Shown here piece by piece: positions 18,307-26,909 of a stretch of DNA of 64,000 nt (position 1 is the first letter of the stretch; each line of letters starts with the position of its first letter). The notes under the pieces were generated by a model that saw only the letters and a list, made by a program, of their open reading frames with translations, was not told where the DNA came from and ran no database searches. Position numbers and translations under genes: made by a program. The stretch is from NCBI GenBank assembly GCA_963732775.1, contig CAVTAR010000004.1, positions 372,001 through 436,000 on the forward strand, in the 5' to 3' direction. The stretch comes from CAVRQM01 sp963732775. Lineage in GTDB: Bacteria; Pseudomonadota; Alphaproteobacteria; Acetobacterales; Acetobacteraceae.

Positions 18307-18740
18307 TGCTGCGAGCGGCCGAACATCGCGAGGCCCACGAAGCCGCGCACCACCAGGGTGCGGCCGGCATCCTCGAGGCGCATCGTGCAGCGATAGGTGG
18401 CGCCCTCCTCGGGGTCGAGGATCTCGCCGCCATCCCAGATTCTGCCGTCAAGCCGCATGCCGCGCAGGATCTCCATGCCGAGCACGGGCTGGCCGCGCCG
18501 GTCGTCGCGGCATTTCTCGCAGACGCCGGCCCGCTTGGCCGGATCGAGGATCGCGGTGACGCGGCCGTAGAGCGCGCCGTCGCGCTCGACGATCTGCACG
18601 CGCCCGCTCTCGTGCCCGTCCTTGTCCGAGAACGTGCGCCAGGTCCCGACCGGCGTCGGCGCGTCCGCCGCGGCCGCCACGCCGCCGCCGCCGCCGTACG
18701 ACAACGCGAGCGCGGCCAGCAGCGCCCAAGGGACCCTCAT
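18288..18740 (-). CDS. DUF2147 domain secreted protein
   Basis: A 150-residue protein. An N-terminal signal peptide (hydrophobic Ala/Leu/Gly run ending VAAAADA) precedes a lipocalin-like DUF2147 domain: PVGTWRTFSDKDG, SGRVQIVERDGALYGRVTAI, CEKCRDDRRGQPVLGMEIL and the DGGEILDPEEGATY segment. The two Cys could form a disulfide in the periplasm. Its ATG overlaps the stop codon of the DUF1178 gene by 4 bp, and the DUF2459 gene follows with an overlap, so the three form one operon. Function unknown. Confidence 0.85.
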   Translation of the reverse strand: MRVPWALLAALALSYGGGGGVAAAADAPTPVGTWRTFSDKDGHESGRVQIVERDGALYGRVTAILDPAKRAGVCEKCRDDRRGQPVLGMEILRGMRLDGRIWDGGEILDPEEGATYRCTMRLEDAGRTLVVRGFVGLAMFGRSQHWQRAS

Positions 18741-19294
18741 GCGTCGAAGCGGGGCAGCCAGGGGATCTGCGACACCGCGATGCCGTCCTCGGCCAGCGCC
18801 TCGGCCTGCGCCTCGGTGGCCTCGCCGTAGATGCCGCGCGCCGGGCTCTCGCCGTCGTGGATGCGCCGCGCCTCACGGGCGAAGTCCGGGCCGACGTAGT
18901 CGCAGCGGCGCTCCACCTCGCCGCGCAGCCGCTGCAGTGCCGCGCGGACGTGGTCCGGCAGGCCGGACGCCGATTGCCGCGGCCGCGTTGCCAGCGCCGA
19001 GTGGCTTGCCCCCCCGTGCGAGGGTTGGGGCGGGGGTTGGGGCGCGAGCTCGGGCGTGAACTCGGGCTGGGCTGGTGCGGACCCGGGCGGGCGTAGCGGC
19101 ATGGCCGGCCGGCCAGGCCCGTGCCCCCGGCGACGCGGCACGGCGGGGGCCATCAGCGCCCGCGCGACCTGGCGCTCGCCGCAGTGAGGGCATTCCAGCA
19201 AGCCCTCGGCGGCCTGCAACTCGTAGGCGGCGCTGTCGCGGAACCAGGCGTCGAACTCGTGCGCGGCGCCGCAGCGGAGCTGGTAGTGGATCAT
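18737..19294 (-). CDS. DUF1178 family protein
   Basis: A 185-residue soluble protein. It begins MIHYQLRCGAAHEFDAWFRDS with a C-x-x-C pair in LECPHCGE (about residues 38-41), a putative zinc ribbon, then a variable Pro-rich linker (about 60-95). The DUF1178 C-terminus follows, with REVERRCDYVGPDFAREARRI and GIYGEAT before EDGIAVSQIPWLP. The start at 19294 is the first residue of the conserved domain. The function of the family is unknown. It is downstream of grxC on the same strand with a 25-bp gap. Confidence 0.87.
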   Translation of the reverse strand: MIHYQLRCGAAHEFDAWFRDSAAYELQAAEGLLECPHCGERQVARALMAPAVPRRRGHGPGRPAMPLRPPGSAPAQPEFTPELAPQPPPQPSHGGASHSALATRPRQSASGLPDHVRAALQRLRGEVERRCDYVGPDFAREARRIHDGESPARGIYGEATEAQAEALAEDGIAVSQIPWLPRFDA

Positions 19295-19319
19295 GCCGGC
19301 GGCCGGCCGGCGCCGGCGG

Positions 19320-19580
19320 TCACGCCGACACCAGCAGCGCGTCCAGCTTGCCGGCCCGCTCCAATGCCGCGAGCTCGTCCGAGCCGCCGACGTGCCGGCC
19401 GTCGATGAACACCTGCGGCACGGTGGTGCGCCCGCCCGAGCGCTCGACCGCCGCCTGCCGCTCCGCCGAGCCGCGCGGCGCCTTGATCTCGGCATAGGCC
19501 ACGCCCTTGCGCTCCAGCAGGTTCTTGGCCCGGGCGCAGTACGGGCACCAATCCTGCGTGTAGACCTCGACCTGCGCCAT
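19320..19580 (-). CDS. grxC: Glutaredoxin 3 (dithiol class)
   Basis: An 86-residue dithiol glutaredoxin that reduces disulfides with glutathione in the cytoplasm. The active site is DWCPYCARAK with the C-P-Y-C pair, the glutathione-binding TVPQVFIDGRHVGGSDEL is intact, and the length matches GrxC. The start is the ATG at 19580 after GAGGGGTTG; a longer frame upstream lacks homology. It lies between comF and the DUF1178 gene on the same strand, an order common in alphaproteobacteria. Confidence 0.93.
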   Translation of the reverse strand: MAQVEVYTQDWCPYCARAKNLLERKGVAYAEIKAPRGSAERQAAVERSGGRTTVPQVFIDGRHVGGSDELAALERAGKLDALLVSA

Positions 19581-19653
19581 CAACCCCTCCACCACCGAGC
19601 CCGTGAGGTTTGGTGCCGCGCGCGTGCCCGCAAGGGGCCGCGCGCCGGGGTGG

Positions 19654-20454
19654 TCAGGACAGCCGGGCATCTGGCACCCGGGCGGCGACCAGCAGGTCCA
19701 CCGCGCGGCAGCCGGCGGCGAGCAGCGCCTCGGCGCATGCGGCAGCGGTCGCCCCGGAGGTCAGCACGTCGTCCACCAGCAGCACGCGCGCCCCAACCAG
19801 GCCAGCGCGGCGGCGGTCGCGCACCGCGAAGGCGCCGGCCACCGCCTCGGCCCGGGCGGCGCGGCCGAGCGGGCCGAGGCTGGGCGTGGCGCGCAGCCGC
19901 ACCAGGGCGTCGAGTGCGGCCGGCCGGCCGGCGGCGCGGGCGAGGCTGGCGGCCAGCAGGGCGGACTGGTTGTAGCGGCGGGCGCGCAGGCGCCGGCGGT
20001 GCAGCGGCACCGGCACGATCAGGTCGGCCTCGCGCAGCAGCGGCGCGCCGGCGCGGGCCATCATGCGGGCGAGCGGGCGGGCCAGTTCCACGTGGTCGCC
20101 GTGCTTGAACGGCAGGATCAGCCGGCGCGCCTGCTCGTCGTAGCGCAGTGCCGCGCGGGCCCGTGCCCAGGGCGGCGGTGCTGCCAGGCAGTCGGCGCAG
20201 GCGAGCCGGCCGGCCGGATCGCGCCCGAGCCTGCCCGCGAACAGCGCCGGGGTCGCGCAGCGCTCGCAGCACGGCGCGCCGATGAACCCGGTCAGCCGGA
20301 AGCAGGCGGCGCAGAACTGGCCGGGGCGGCCGACCGGCTGGTCGCAGGTGAGGCATTGCGGCGGCAGCAGCGCGTCGAGCGCCGCCCGGCCGAGGCCGCG
20401 CAATGCGGTCGCCAGGCCGTCCCACGCACCAGCCCGGATCGCCGTGGCCGCCAT
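19654..20454 (-). CDS. comF: ComF family phosphoribosyltransferase-like protein
   Basis: A 266-residue ComF-type protein. The N-terminal zinc-ribbon-like part has several Cys pairs (CLTCDQP, CAACFRL, CCERC, CADCLA). The middle has LRYDEQARRLILPFKHGD. The C-terminal PRT domain shows VPVPLHRRRLRARRYNQSALLA and the PRPP loop VLLVDDVLTSGAT. ComF proteins are tied to DNA uptake in competent bacteria and are found widely elsewhere; the role here is unknown. The ATG at 20454 was chosen over a very long open frame upstream that is antisense to the methyltransferase gene. Confidence 0.9.
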   Translation of the reverse strand: MAATAIRAGAWDGLATALRGLGRAALDALLPPQCLTCDQPVGRPGQFCAACFRLTGFIGAPCCERCATPALFAGRLGRDPAGRLACADCLAAPPPWARARAALRYDEQARRLILPFKHGDHVELARPLARMMARAGAPLLREADLIVPVPLHRRRLRARRYNQSALLAASLARAAGRPAALDALVRLRATPSLGPLGRAARAEAVAGAFAVRDRRRAGLVGARVLLVDDVLTSGATAAACAEALLAAGCRAVDLLVAARVPDARLS

Positions 20455-20493
20455 CGCACCCCATCTCTCGAGAGTGGAGTGAAGGACCTCGCG

Positions 20494-21378
20494 ATGGCGG
20501 ACGCAATGGATGTGTTCGACCGCCGCGCCGTGCGGCGGCACCGCGACCGGGCGGCGGCGCGCGTGGAGCGCGTCGCGCCGGTGCTGGCGGCGGTGGCCGA
20601 GCGGCTGGTCGAGCGGCTGGACGACATCACGCGGCGGTTCGCGACCGCGCTCGACCTGGGCGGGCGCGGCGTGGTGGCCCCGCTGTTGCGCGCGCGCGGC
20701 ATCGAGGTGGTGGCGTCGGACCTCGCGCCGGCGATGGCCGCGCGCGCCGGCGGCCCCGCGGGTGGCTGCGCGGGCGCCCTGGCGGTGGCGGCCGACGAGG
20801 AATGGCTGCCGTTCGCGCCGGCGAGCTTCGACCTGATCGTGGCCAACCTGTCGCTGCACTGGGTGGGCGACCTGCCCGGCTGCCTGCTGCAACTGCGCCG
20901 GGCGCTGCGGCCGGACGGGCTGCTGCTGGCCAGCGTGCCGACGCTCGGCACGCTCGACCCGTGGCGGGCGGTGCTGACCGCGACCGAGGCGGGCCTGCGC
21001 GGCGGCGCCTCGCCCCGGGTCTCGCCGTTCCCGGAACTGCGCGACTGCGCCCACCTGCTGCAGCGCGCCGGGTTCGCGATGCCGGTGGCCGACGCCGAGG
21101 AGATCGTGCTGTCGTACGCGCGCCGGTTCGACCTGCTGCGCGACCTGCGCGACGCCGGCGAGACCAACGCGGTGGCGGCCCGCGACCGTCGGACGCCGCC
21201 GCGCGCGCTGTTCCCGGCCGCCCTGGCGGCGATGCCGGAGGCGGCCGACGGCCGGATGGCGGTGCCGCTGCGCCTGGCGATGCTGACGGCCTGGGCGCCG
21301 GCGCCCGGGCAGCCGCAGCCGCTGCGCCCGGGCAGCGCGCAACACTCGCTGGCCGCAGCGCTCACGCGACTTCCCTGA
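20494..21378 (+). CDS. NDUFAF5/BioC-like SAM-dependent methyltransferase
   Basis: A 294-residue class I methyltransferase. The N-terminal FDRRAVRRHRDRAA is typical of bacterial NDUFAF5-like proteins, close to BioC. The SAM motif is degenerate (ALDLGGRGVVAPLL), followed by ASDLAPAM, LPFAPASFDLIVANLSLHWV and the substrate segment GLLLASVPTLGTL. Mitochondrial NDUFAF5 hydroxylates an arginine of complex I; the substrate of bacterial members is not established. The ATG at 20494 follows GAAGGA. It is divergent from comF, a pairing seen in other alphaproteobacteria. Confidence 0.85.
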   Translation: MADAMDVFDRRAVRRHRDRAAARVERVAPVLAAVAERLVERLDDITRRFATALDLGGRGVVAPLLRARGIEVVASDLAPAMAARAGGPAGGCAGALAVAADEEWLPFAPASFDLIVANLSLHWVGDLPGCLLQLRRALRPDGLLLASVPTLGTLDPWRAVLTATEAGLRGGASPRVSPFPELRDCAHLLQRAGFAMPVADAEEIVLSYARRFDLLRDLRDAGETNAVAARDRRTPPRALFPAALAAMPEAADGRMAVPLRLAMLTAWAPAPGQPQPLRPGSAQHSLAAALTRLP

Positions 21379-21424
21379 GCCGTCGGCCCGGCCCACTCTG
21401 GGCGATCCCGAAGGAGAGACGCCG

Positions 21425-21580
21425 ATGCCGTTGCCGCTGCCGCTTCGCCCATGGGGTCTCGCCGTGCTGCTCGGCCTGGGCGCCTGCGCCGCCGATCCCG
21501 GGCCACCGACCCGCCCGGCGCCGCTGGCGACGAAGCCGCCGGCCGCGACCGGCACGGTGGTGGTGCAACCGCAACAATAG
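21425..21580 (+). CDS. Small lipoprotein (51 residues)
   Basis: An ATG at 21425 follows a strong Shine-Dalgarno sequence (AAGGAGAG) and opens a 52-codon frame ending at TAG. The product has a short signal (WGLAVLLGLGAC) with lipobox LGAC and then a Pro/Ala/Thr-rich tail ending VVVQPQQ. This is the pattern of small membrane-attached lipoproteins found near other envelope genes. No family is recognised. It lies 46 bp after the methyltransferase stop. Confidence 0.6.
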   Translation: MPLPLPLRPWGLAVLLGLGACAADPGPPTRPAPLATKPPAATGTVVVQPQQ

Positions 21581-21690
21581 CCGCAGCACAATTATACTTG
21601 GCTGCGCAGCTCGCGCGATTGCGTGGCCCCGAATCTGGTTGACTCGCAGCGGAAATGGCGAGATCGTTACTTGGTCGGGGAACACACAAC

Positions 21691-22455
21691 ATGCGGAACG
21701 CGCTGACGCTGACGCTGACGATGATACTGGCGGCGGGGCTGTGCGCGGCAGGTCCCGCAGGGGCCTACGAGTACGGCCTGCAGTTCACGCCCAATCCCGG
21801 CGCGCGCGGCCTGGTGGTGGCCGGCTACGGGTTCAGCGGCGCCACGGTGGTGGGCGATTGCAGCTACGAGATCGTCTCCGGCGGCAGCGGCAAGGGCGGC
21901 GGCGGCGGCGGCCACACCACCTACTACTACCAGACCTGCACCTGGGACTTGCACGGCAACCTGCTCGGCATCGTGGCGGGCGCGCCCACGCCGCCCACGC
22001 CGCTGTCCACCGCCGGCGGGATCGTCGTCTATGCGCAGGATGCGCAGGGCGACACCACCGGGTTCGACACCACCCGCAACCTGGCGTTCGTCAACACGGC
22101 CAGCGCGCAGTACGCCTGGGTGACGCAGCCGACCTACGTGTTCCTGCCGAACCAGAAGCCGAAGAACCTGACGCTGACTATCCAGAGCGTCGGCGACTTC
22201 CCGCTGGTGGTCAGCGGCATCGACCCGGTCGCCGCGCTGGCCAAGGCGTCGGTGAAGTCGACCACCTGCCAGCCGGCCCCGGTGCCGCCGGGCCAGACCT
22301 GCAAGATCGTCGTGACCTACGACCCGAGCCGGCTGCCGCGCGGCGACGACCCGTACACCGCCTATGACACGCTGACGGTGGGCATCGTCGCCAACTCCGG
22401 CCAGGCGCCCGACTTCTCCGAATCCGTCGAGGTGCCGGTGGCGCCCGGCGGCTAA
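21691..22455 (+). CDS. Secreted Ig-like protein of unknown function
   Basis: A 254-residue exported protein. A signal peptide (MRNALTLTLTMILAAGLCAAG ... AGAYE) precedes a first part with a Gly-only loop (GGSGKGGGGGG, about residue 65-75) and many Tyr and Thr. A C-terminal beta-sandwich resembles choice-of-anchor/HYDIN-type Ig domains: LTLTIQSVGDFPLVVSGI, then TTCQPAPVPPGQTCKIVVTYDP with a Cys pair. I chose the second ATG (21691), because a signal peptide follows directly; an ATG at 21655 is in frame. The function cannot be assigned. Confidence 0.65.
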   Translation: MRNALTLTLTMILAAGLCAAGPAGAYEYGLQFTPNPGARGLVVAGYGFSGATVVGDCSYEIVSGGSGKGGGGGGHTTYYYQTCTWDLHGNLLGIVAGAPTPPTPLSTAGGIVVYAQDAQGDTTGFDTTRNLAFVNTASAQYAWVTQPTYVFLPNQKPKNLTLTIQSVGDFPLVVSGIDPVAALAKASVKSTTCQPAPVPPGQTCKIVVTYDPSRLPRGDDPYTAYDTLTVGIVANSGQAPDFSESVEVPVAPGG

Positions 22456-22501
22456 GCAGGGGCGGCTAAGCAGGGGGCAGGAGCGGCTGAGGAGGGGCGG
22501 A

Positions 22502-22699
22502 TCAGTCCTCGAACGGCTCCAGCCGGGCGAGGCGGGCGTTGACCAGCACCTTGCCGGCGTTCTCGAAATTGACCGTGACGCGCTCGCCCACCACGGACTG
22601 GACTTGCCCGATGCCCCAGTCCGGATGGTCGGCGAGGCGGACGCGCTGCCCCGGCTCGAGATGCGAGGAGAACGGGCGGGGTCGCGCCTCCTGGACCAT
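22502..22699 (-). CDS. DUF3553 domain protein
   Basis: A 65-residue protein: LEPGQRVRLADHPDWGIGQVQSVVG followed by VTVNFENAGKVLVN, an SH3-like DUF3553 barrel related to domains seen at the C-terminus of some UvrD-type helicases. It is very common as a stand-alone gene next to chpT in alphaproteobacteria. The function is unknown. It is divergent from chpT (45-bp gap). Confidence 0.85.
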   Translation of the reverse strand: MVQEARPRPFSSHLEPGQRVRLADHPDWGIGQVQSVVGERVTVNFENAGKVLVNARLARLEPFED

Positions 22700-22744
22700 C
22701 GCGGCAACCTCCTGGCAACCATCGGCGGGCTATGGCGGGACAGC

Positions 22745-23503
22745 ATGACTGTGGCCGAAGCGGCGAGCCGTGGCGAGAAGATGGCCGGCGACGGCGACGG
22801 TGACGGTGGCGGCAACTGGGGCGGCGGCGCGCTCGATCTCGCGGCGCTGCTGGCCAGCCGGCTCTGCCACGACCTCGCCGGCCTGTGCGGGACGTTGACC
22901 GGCGCGCTGGAACTGCTCGGCGAGGCGACCGGAGCGGATGCAGACGAGGCGGTGGCGCTGTCGCAGGAGGCGGCGCGCGCGCTCGCACGGCGGTTGCGGC
23001 TGCTGCGGGCGGCCTGGGGCCTGACGGGCGAGCCGCTCGATGCGGCGGCGCTCGCAGCGCTGGCGGAGGGGCTGCCCGGTGCGCCGCGCGTGCGGGCCGA
23101 TGTCTCCGGCCTGGCGCCCGACCTCGTGCTGGCGCCGGCGCGCGGGAGACTCGTGCTGAACGCGCTGCTGCTGGGCGGCGAATCGCTGCGGGGCGCCGGC
23201 ACGATCCGGCTCGCGGGCGACGCGCGCGCGCTGCGGCTGGCGCTGGACGGGGCGCGCGCCGGCTGGCCGGAGCGGCTGGCGGCGGTGCTGGCCGACCCCG
23301 ACGCGGCGGCCCGCAACGCCCTGGCGGAGGGGCCGCGCGGGCTGCAGGCGCCGTTGCTGGCCCTGCTCGCCCGCGATGCCGGCGCGGCCGCCACGCTGGT
23401 CGCCGACCCGGCCGCTTCCGACCCCGCCGCTTTCGACCCCTCGGCTTTGAAACCGGCCGGCGCAGGGCCGGCGCTGCTGCGGCTCGGCTGGGCGGCGGCT
23501 TAA
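22745..23503 (+). CDS. chpT: Histidine phosphotransferase ChpT
   Basis: A 252-residue phosphotransferase of the CckA-ChpT-CtrA relay, which passes phosphate from CckA to CtrA (and CpdR). The dimerisation/His region is DLAALLASRLCHDLAGLCGTL, with the phospho-accepting His in L-C-H-D-L. The degenerate HATPase-like C-terminal domain follows with LNALLLGGESL; it lacks ATP-binding motifs, as expected for ChpT. A Gly/Asp-rich leader of about 30 residues precedes the domain. The ATG is at 22745. It is placed directly before cheA, and ctrA lies 8 kb downstream, so the relay and motility genes are clustered. Confidence 0.85.
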   Translation: MTVAEAASRGEKMAGDGDGDGGGNWGGGALDLAALLASRLCHDLAGLCGTLTGALELLGEATGADADEAVALSQEAARALARRLRLLRAAWGLTGEPLDAAALAALAEGLPGAPRVRADVSGLAPDLVLAPARGRLVLNALLLGGESLRGAGTIRLAGDARALRLALDGARAGWPERLAAVLADPDAAARNALAEGPRGLQAPLLALLARDAGAAATLVADPAASDPAAFDPSALKPAGAGPALLRLGWAAA

Positions 23504-23558
23504 CCGTTCGGTTGCACCCGCCGCGTACCTGGCGCGGCCCGCTCCCGGCCGAGGTGAC

Positions 23559-26373
23559 ATGGACGACCTGATCGCGGAATTCCTGACCGAGAGCCACGAG
23601 GGGCTGGCGCAACTTGACACCGCCCTGGTGCAGCTCGAGCGCAATCCGGGCCACGCGCCGACGCTGGCGCTGGTGTTCCGCATCGTCCACACCATCAAGA
23701 GCACCTGCGGCTTCCTCGGCCTGCCCCGGCTGGAGCGCGTGGCGCACGCCGCCGAGGAGGTGCTGGGCCGGGTGCGCGACGGCCAGCTCACCGCGACGAC
23801 GCCGCTGGTGGGCGCGGTGCTGGCGGCGCTGGACCGCATCAAGCTGATCCTGGTCGGCATCAGCGACAGCGGCAGCGAGCCGGAGGGGGACGACGCCGCG
23901 ACCATCGCCGCGCTGGCCCGCTTCACGCAGGGCCACCCTGCCGAGGTCGCCTCGGCCGAGCCATTCGACCCAGCACCGGAGCCAGCCCCGCTCTCGTCCC
24001 CGGTCTCTGCCGCGCCTTCTGCCCCGGGCCCCGTCCAGGCCGCTGCCGAGCATGTGGAGCCGGCCGAGGCGGCACCCGAGGCGGCATCGGGCGCGGCACC
24101 GGGGGCGCAGACCATCCGGGTGGCCGTCGAGGTGCTGGAGAACCTGATGACTCTGGTGAGCGAGCTGGTGCTGACCCGCAACCAGCTGCTGCAGCTCGCG
24201 CGCACCAAGGACGCCGCCCGCCAGGGTGCCGCCCGCCAAGGTGCCGCCCGGCAAGATGCTGCCCTGGCCGATGGCGCGGCGTTCGCGGCGCCGATGGCGC
24301 GGCTGTCGCAGATCACGTCGGACCTGCAGGAAGGCGTGATGAAGACGCGGATGCAGCCGGTGGGCGCGGCCTGGAACAAGCTGCCGCGCCTGGTGCGCGA
24401 CCTCGGCCACGACCTCGGCAAGCGCATCGACCTGGTGATGACCGGGGCCGAGACCGAACTCGACCGGCAGGTGCTGGAGCTGATCCGCGACCCGCTGACG
24501 CACATGGTGCGCAACAGCGCCGACCACGGGCTGGAGGACGCCGCGACCCGGCGCGCCGCCGGCAAGGCCGAGGCGGGGCGCATCAGCCTGACCGCGTTCC
24601 ACGAGGGCGGCCACATCGTCATCGAGATCGCCGACGACGGGCGCGGCCTCGACCTCGCGCGGATCCGCGCCAAGGCGGCGACGCAGGGCCTGGCGAGCCA
24701 GGCCGAGCTCGACGCGATGCCGGAGGCGCAGCTCAGCCGCTTCATCTTCCACCCCGGCTTCAGCACCGCGGCACAGGTCACGGCGGTGAGCGGGCGCGGC
24801 GTCGGCATGGACGTGGTGAAGACCAACATCGAGCGCATCGGCGGCACCATCGACCTCAAGAGCGCGCCGGGGCAGGGCAGCACCTTCACCATCAAGATCC
24901 CGCTGACGCTGGCCATCGTCTCGGCGCTGATCGTCGCCGTGGCCGGCCAGCGCTTCGCCATCCCGCAGCTCAGCGTGGTGGAGCTGGTGCACGCCCGCGA
25001 GGGCATCCCCGCGGGCGCCGGCACGGACCCGGCCAGCGGCGCCGCAACCGGGGCCGGACAGGTATCCAGGGCGGCTCGGTCATCGAGCGGCTCGGCGCGG
25101 TGCCGGTGCTGCGGCTGCGCGACCGGCTGCTGCCGCTGGTCTCGCTCGAGGCGCTGCTGCGGCTCGACCCGCCGGCGGCCGCGGCCGCCGGCGAGGCCGA
25201 GCCGGCCGGCCGCCACGTGGTGGTGGCGCAGGTGGGCGCGGCAAGCCTCGGCATCATCGTCAACCAGGTGTTCGACACCGAGGAGATCGTGGTCAAGCCG
25301 ATGGCGCCGATCCTGCGCCACGTCACGCTGTTCGGCGGCAACACCATCCTGGGCGACGGCTCGGTGATCATGATCCTCGACCCGGTCGGCATCGCGCGCG
25401 CGAGCGGGCTCGGCACGCAGCCGGTCGGCGCTGCGGCCGGCGGCGGCCAGCGCGCCGGCGGCGCGCCGCTCAGCTCGGCGGCGGCGGCCGAGGCGCGCGC
25501 CACCAGCAGCGAGGACCGCATCGCCATGCTGCTGTTCCGCGCCGGCGACAGCCTGATGGCGGTCCCGCTCGGCCTGGTGGCGCGGCTCGAGGAGATCCCG
25601 CGCGAGCGCATGGAGTTCCCCGACAGCGACGACGCCGGCAGCGCGCGGTGACGCAGTATCGCGGCGCGCTGATGCCGCTGCTGCCGCTGTCCGGCCAGCT
25701 CGAGCGGGCGCGCGCCGCGCACCCGGTGCTGGTGTTCAGCAACGGCGCGGCCGACGAGGCCGGCGCCGACGGCCGCGAGCGCTGCGCCGGGCTGGTGGTG
25801 GACGAGATCGTCGACGTGGTGGACGAGCTGCTGCGGGTGCAGCTGTCCGGCCGGCGCGCCGGCATCATGGGTACCGCGGTGATCGCCGGGCGCGCGGCCA
25901 GCGTGATCGACACCCGCCACTGGCTGACGCTCGCGCATACCGGCTGGTTCCGCGAGACCCGCCGCGAGGCGGCGCACCAGCCGCGCATCCTGGTGGTGGA
26001 GGACAGCAGCTTCTTCCGCCAGCTGCTGCTGCCGGTGCTGGCGACCGCCGGGTACGCCGCGACGGCGGCCGGGGGCGGCGCGCAGGCGCTGGCGCTGCGC
26101 GAGGGCGGGGCGATGTTCGAGGCGATCGTCTCGGACGTGGAGATGCCCAACATGGACGGGCTCGCCTTCGCCCGGGCCGTGCGCGCGGGCGGCCCCTGGG
26201 CGCGCCTGCCGCTGATCGCGCTGTCCGCCCGGGTCGACCCGGCCGACGTGGAGGCCGGGCGCGCGGCCGGCTTCACCGACTACATCGCGAAGTTCGAGCA
26301 GGACAAGCTGCTGGTCAGCGTGCGCCAGTGCCTGGAGCATGCCGCCCTGGTGCGCGAGCCGGCCGATGCGTGA
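23559..26373 (+). CDS. cheA: Hybrid chemotaxis kinase CheA with CheW-like and receiver domains (two frameshifts)
   Basis: About 938 residues if two shifts are repaired. Order of domains: Hpt (His44 in RIVHTIKST), a Pro/Ala-rich linker (about 130-185) where a P2 domain would be, the dimerisation and HATPase domains (HMVRNSADHGLED, IADDGRGLDL, GRGVGMDVVK), a CheW-like domain from about 24900, a second CheW-like part ending in IVDTRHWLTL-type sequence, and a C-terminal receiver domain (LVVEDSSFFRQ, Asp in VSDVEMPNMDG, Lys in YIAKFEQ). The frame moves near 25060 and near 25640, each by one missing base; at the second the old frame stops at 25651 and the receiver part starts at 25648. Receiver-fused CheA proteins are known in Rhodospirillales. 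Confidence 0.85.
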
Positions 26374-26426
26374 GATGGCCGATGCGTGAGAGGGCGGGCA
26401 GGACGGCCGACATGGAGGGGACGCGC

Positions 26427-26903
26427 ATGGCCGCGAACGGGGTGGCGCACGGGCGCGAACGGGCGGCCGGCGCCGCGAGCGTGCTGGTGACGCTGACGGT
26501 CGCCGGCCAGCTCTGCGCGGTGCCGGTGCTGGCGGTGCGCGACGTGCTGGACGAACAGGCGATCACGCCGGTGCCGCTGGCGCCGCGCGAGATCGCCGGC
26601 AACCTCAACCTGCGCGGCCGCATCGTCACCGCGGTGTGCCTGCGCCGGCGCCTCGGCCTGGCCGAGCCGCGCCCCGGCCAGCGGCGGATGTCGGTGGTGG
26701 CCGAGCTGGGCGGCGAATACTACGCGCTGCTGGTCGACGAGGTGGGCGAGGTGCTGAGCCTGGAGCCCGGACTGTTCGAGCCCACGCCGCCCACCATGGC
26801 GCCGGCCTTCGCCGCCTTCGCCGAAGGGGTGTTCCGCCTGCCGGGGCAGCTGCTGCTGGTGCTCTCCGTGCCGCGCCTGCTCGACATCCACGCCGCGGCC
26901 TAG
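26427..26903 (+). CDS. cheW: Chemotaxis adaptor CheW
   Basis: A 158-residue CheW that couples CheA to chemoreceptors. The domain begins VLVTLTVAGQLCAVPVLAVRDVLDEQ, with ITPVPLAPREIAGNLNLRGRIVTAV, the receptor/CheA contact region, and EYYALLVDEVGEVLSL. The ATG at 26427 follows GGAGGGG with good spacing; an ATG 15 bases upstream is less well placed. It follows cheA by 53 bp and precedes cheB by 6 bp, so these form one operon. No cheR is seen in the window. Confidence 0.92.
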   Translation: MAANGVAHGRERAAGAASVLVTLTVAGQLCAVPVLAVRDVLDEQAITPVPLAPREIAGNLNLRGRIVTAVCLRRRLGLAEPRPGQRRMSVVAELGGEYYALLVDEVGEVLSLEPGLFEPTPPTMAPAFAAFAEGVFRLPGQLLLVLSVPRLLDIHAAA

Positions 26904-26909
26904 ACGGCG

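Noticed and set aside
25648..26373. Separate CheW-receiver gene
   Set aside because: No ribosome binding site at 25648, the first codons continue the CheW-like fold of the upstream frame, and a one-base repair joins them.
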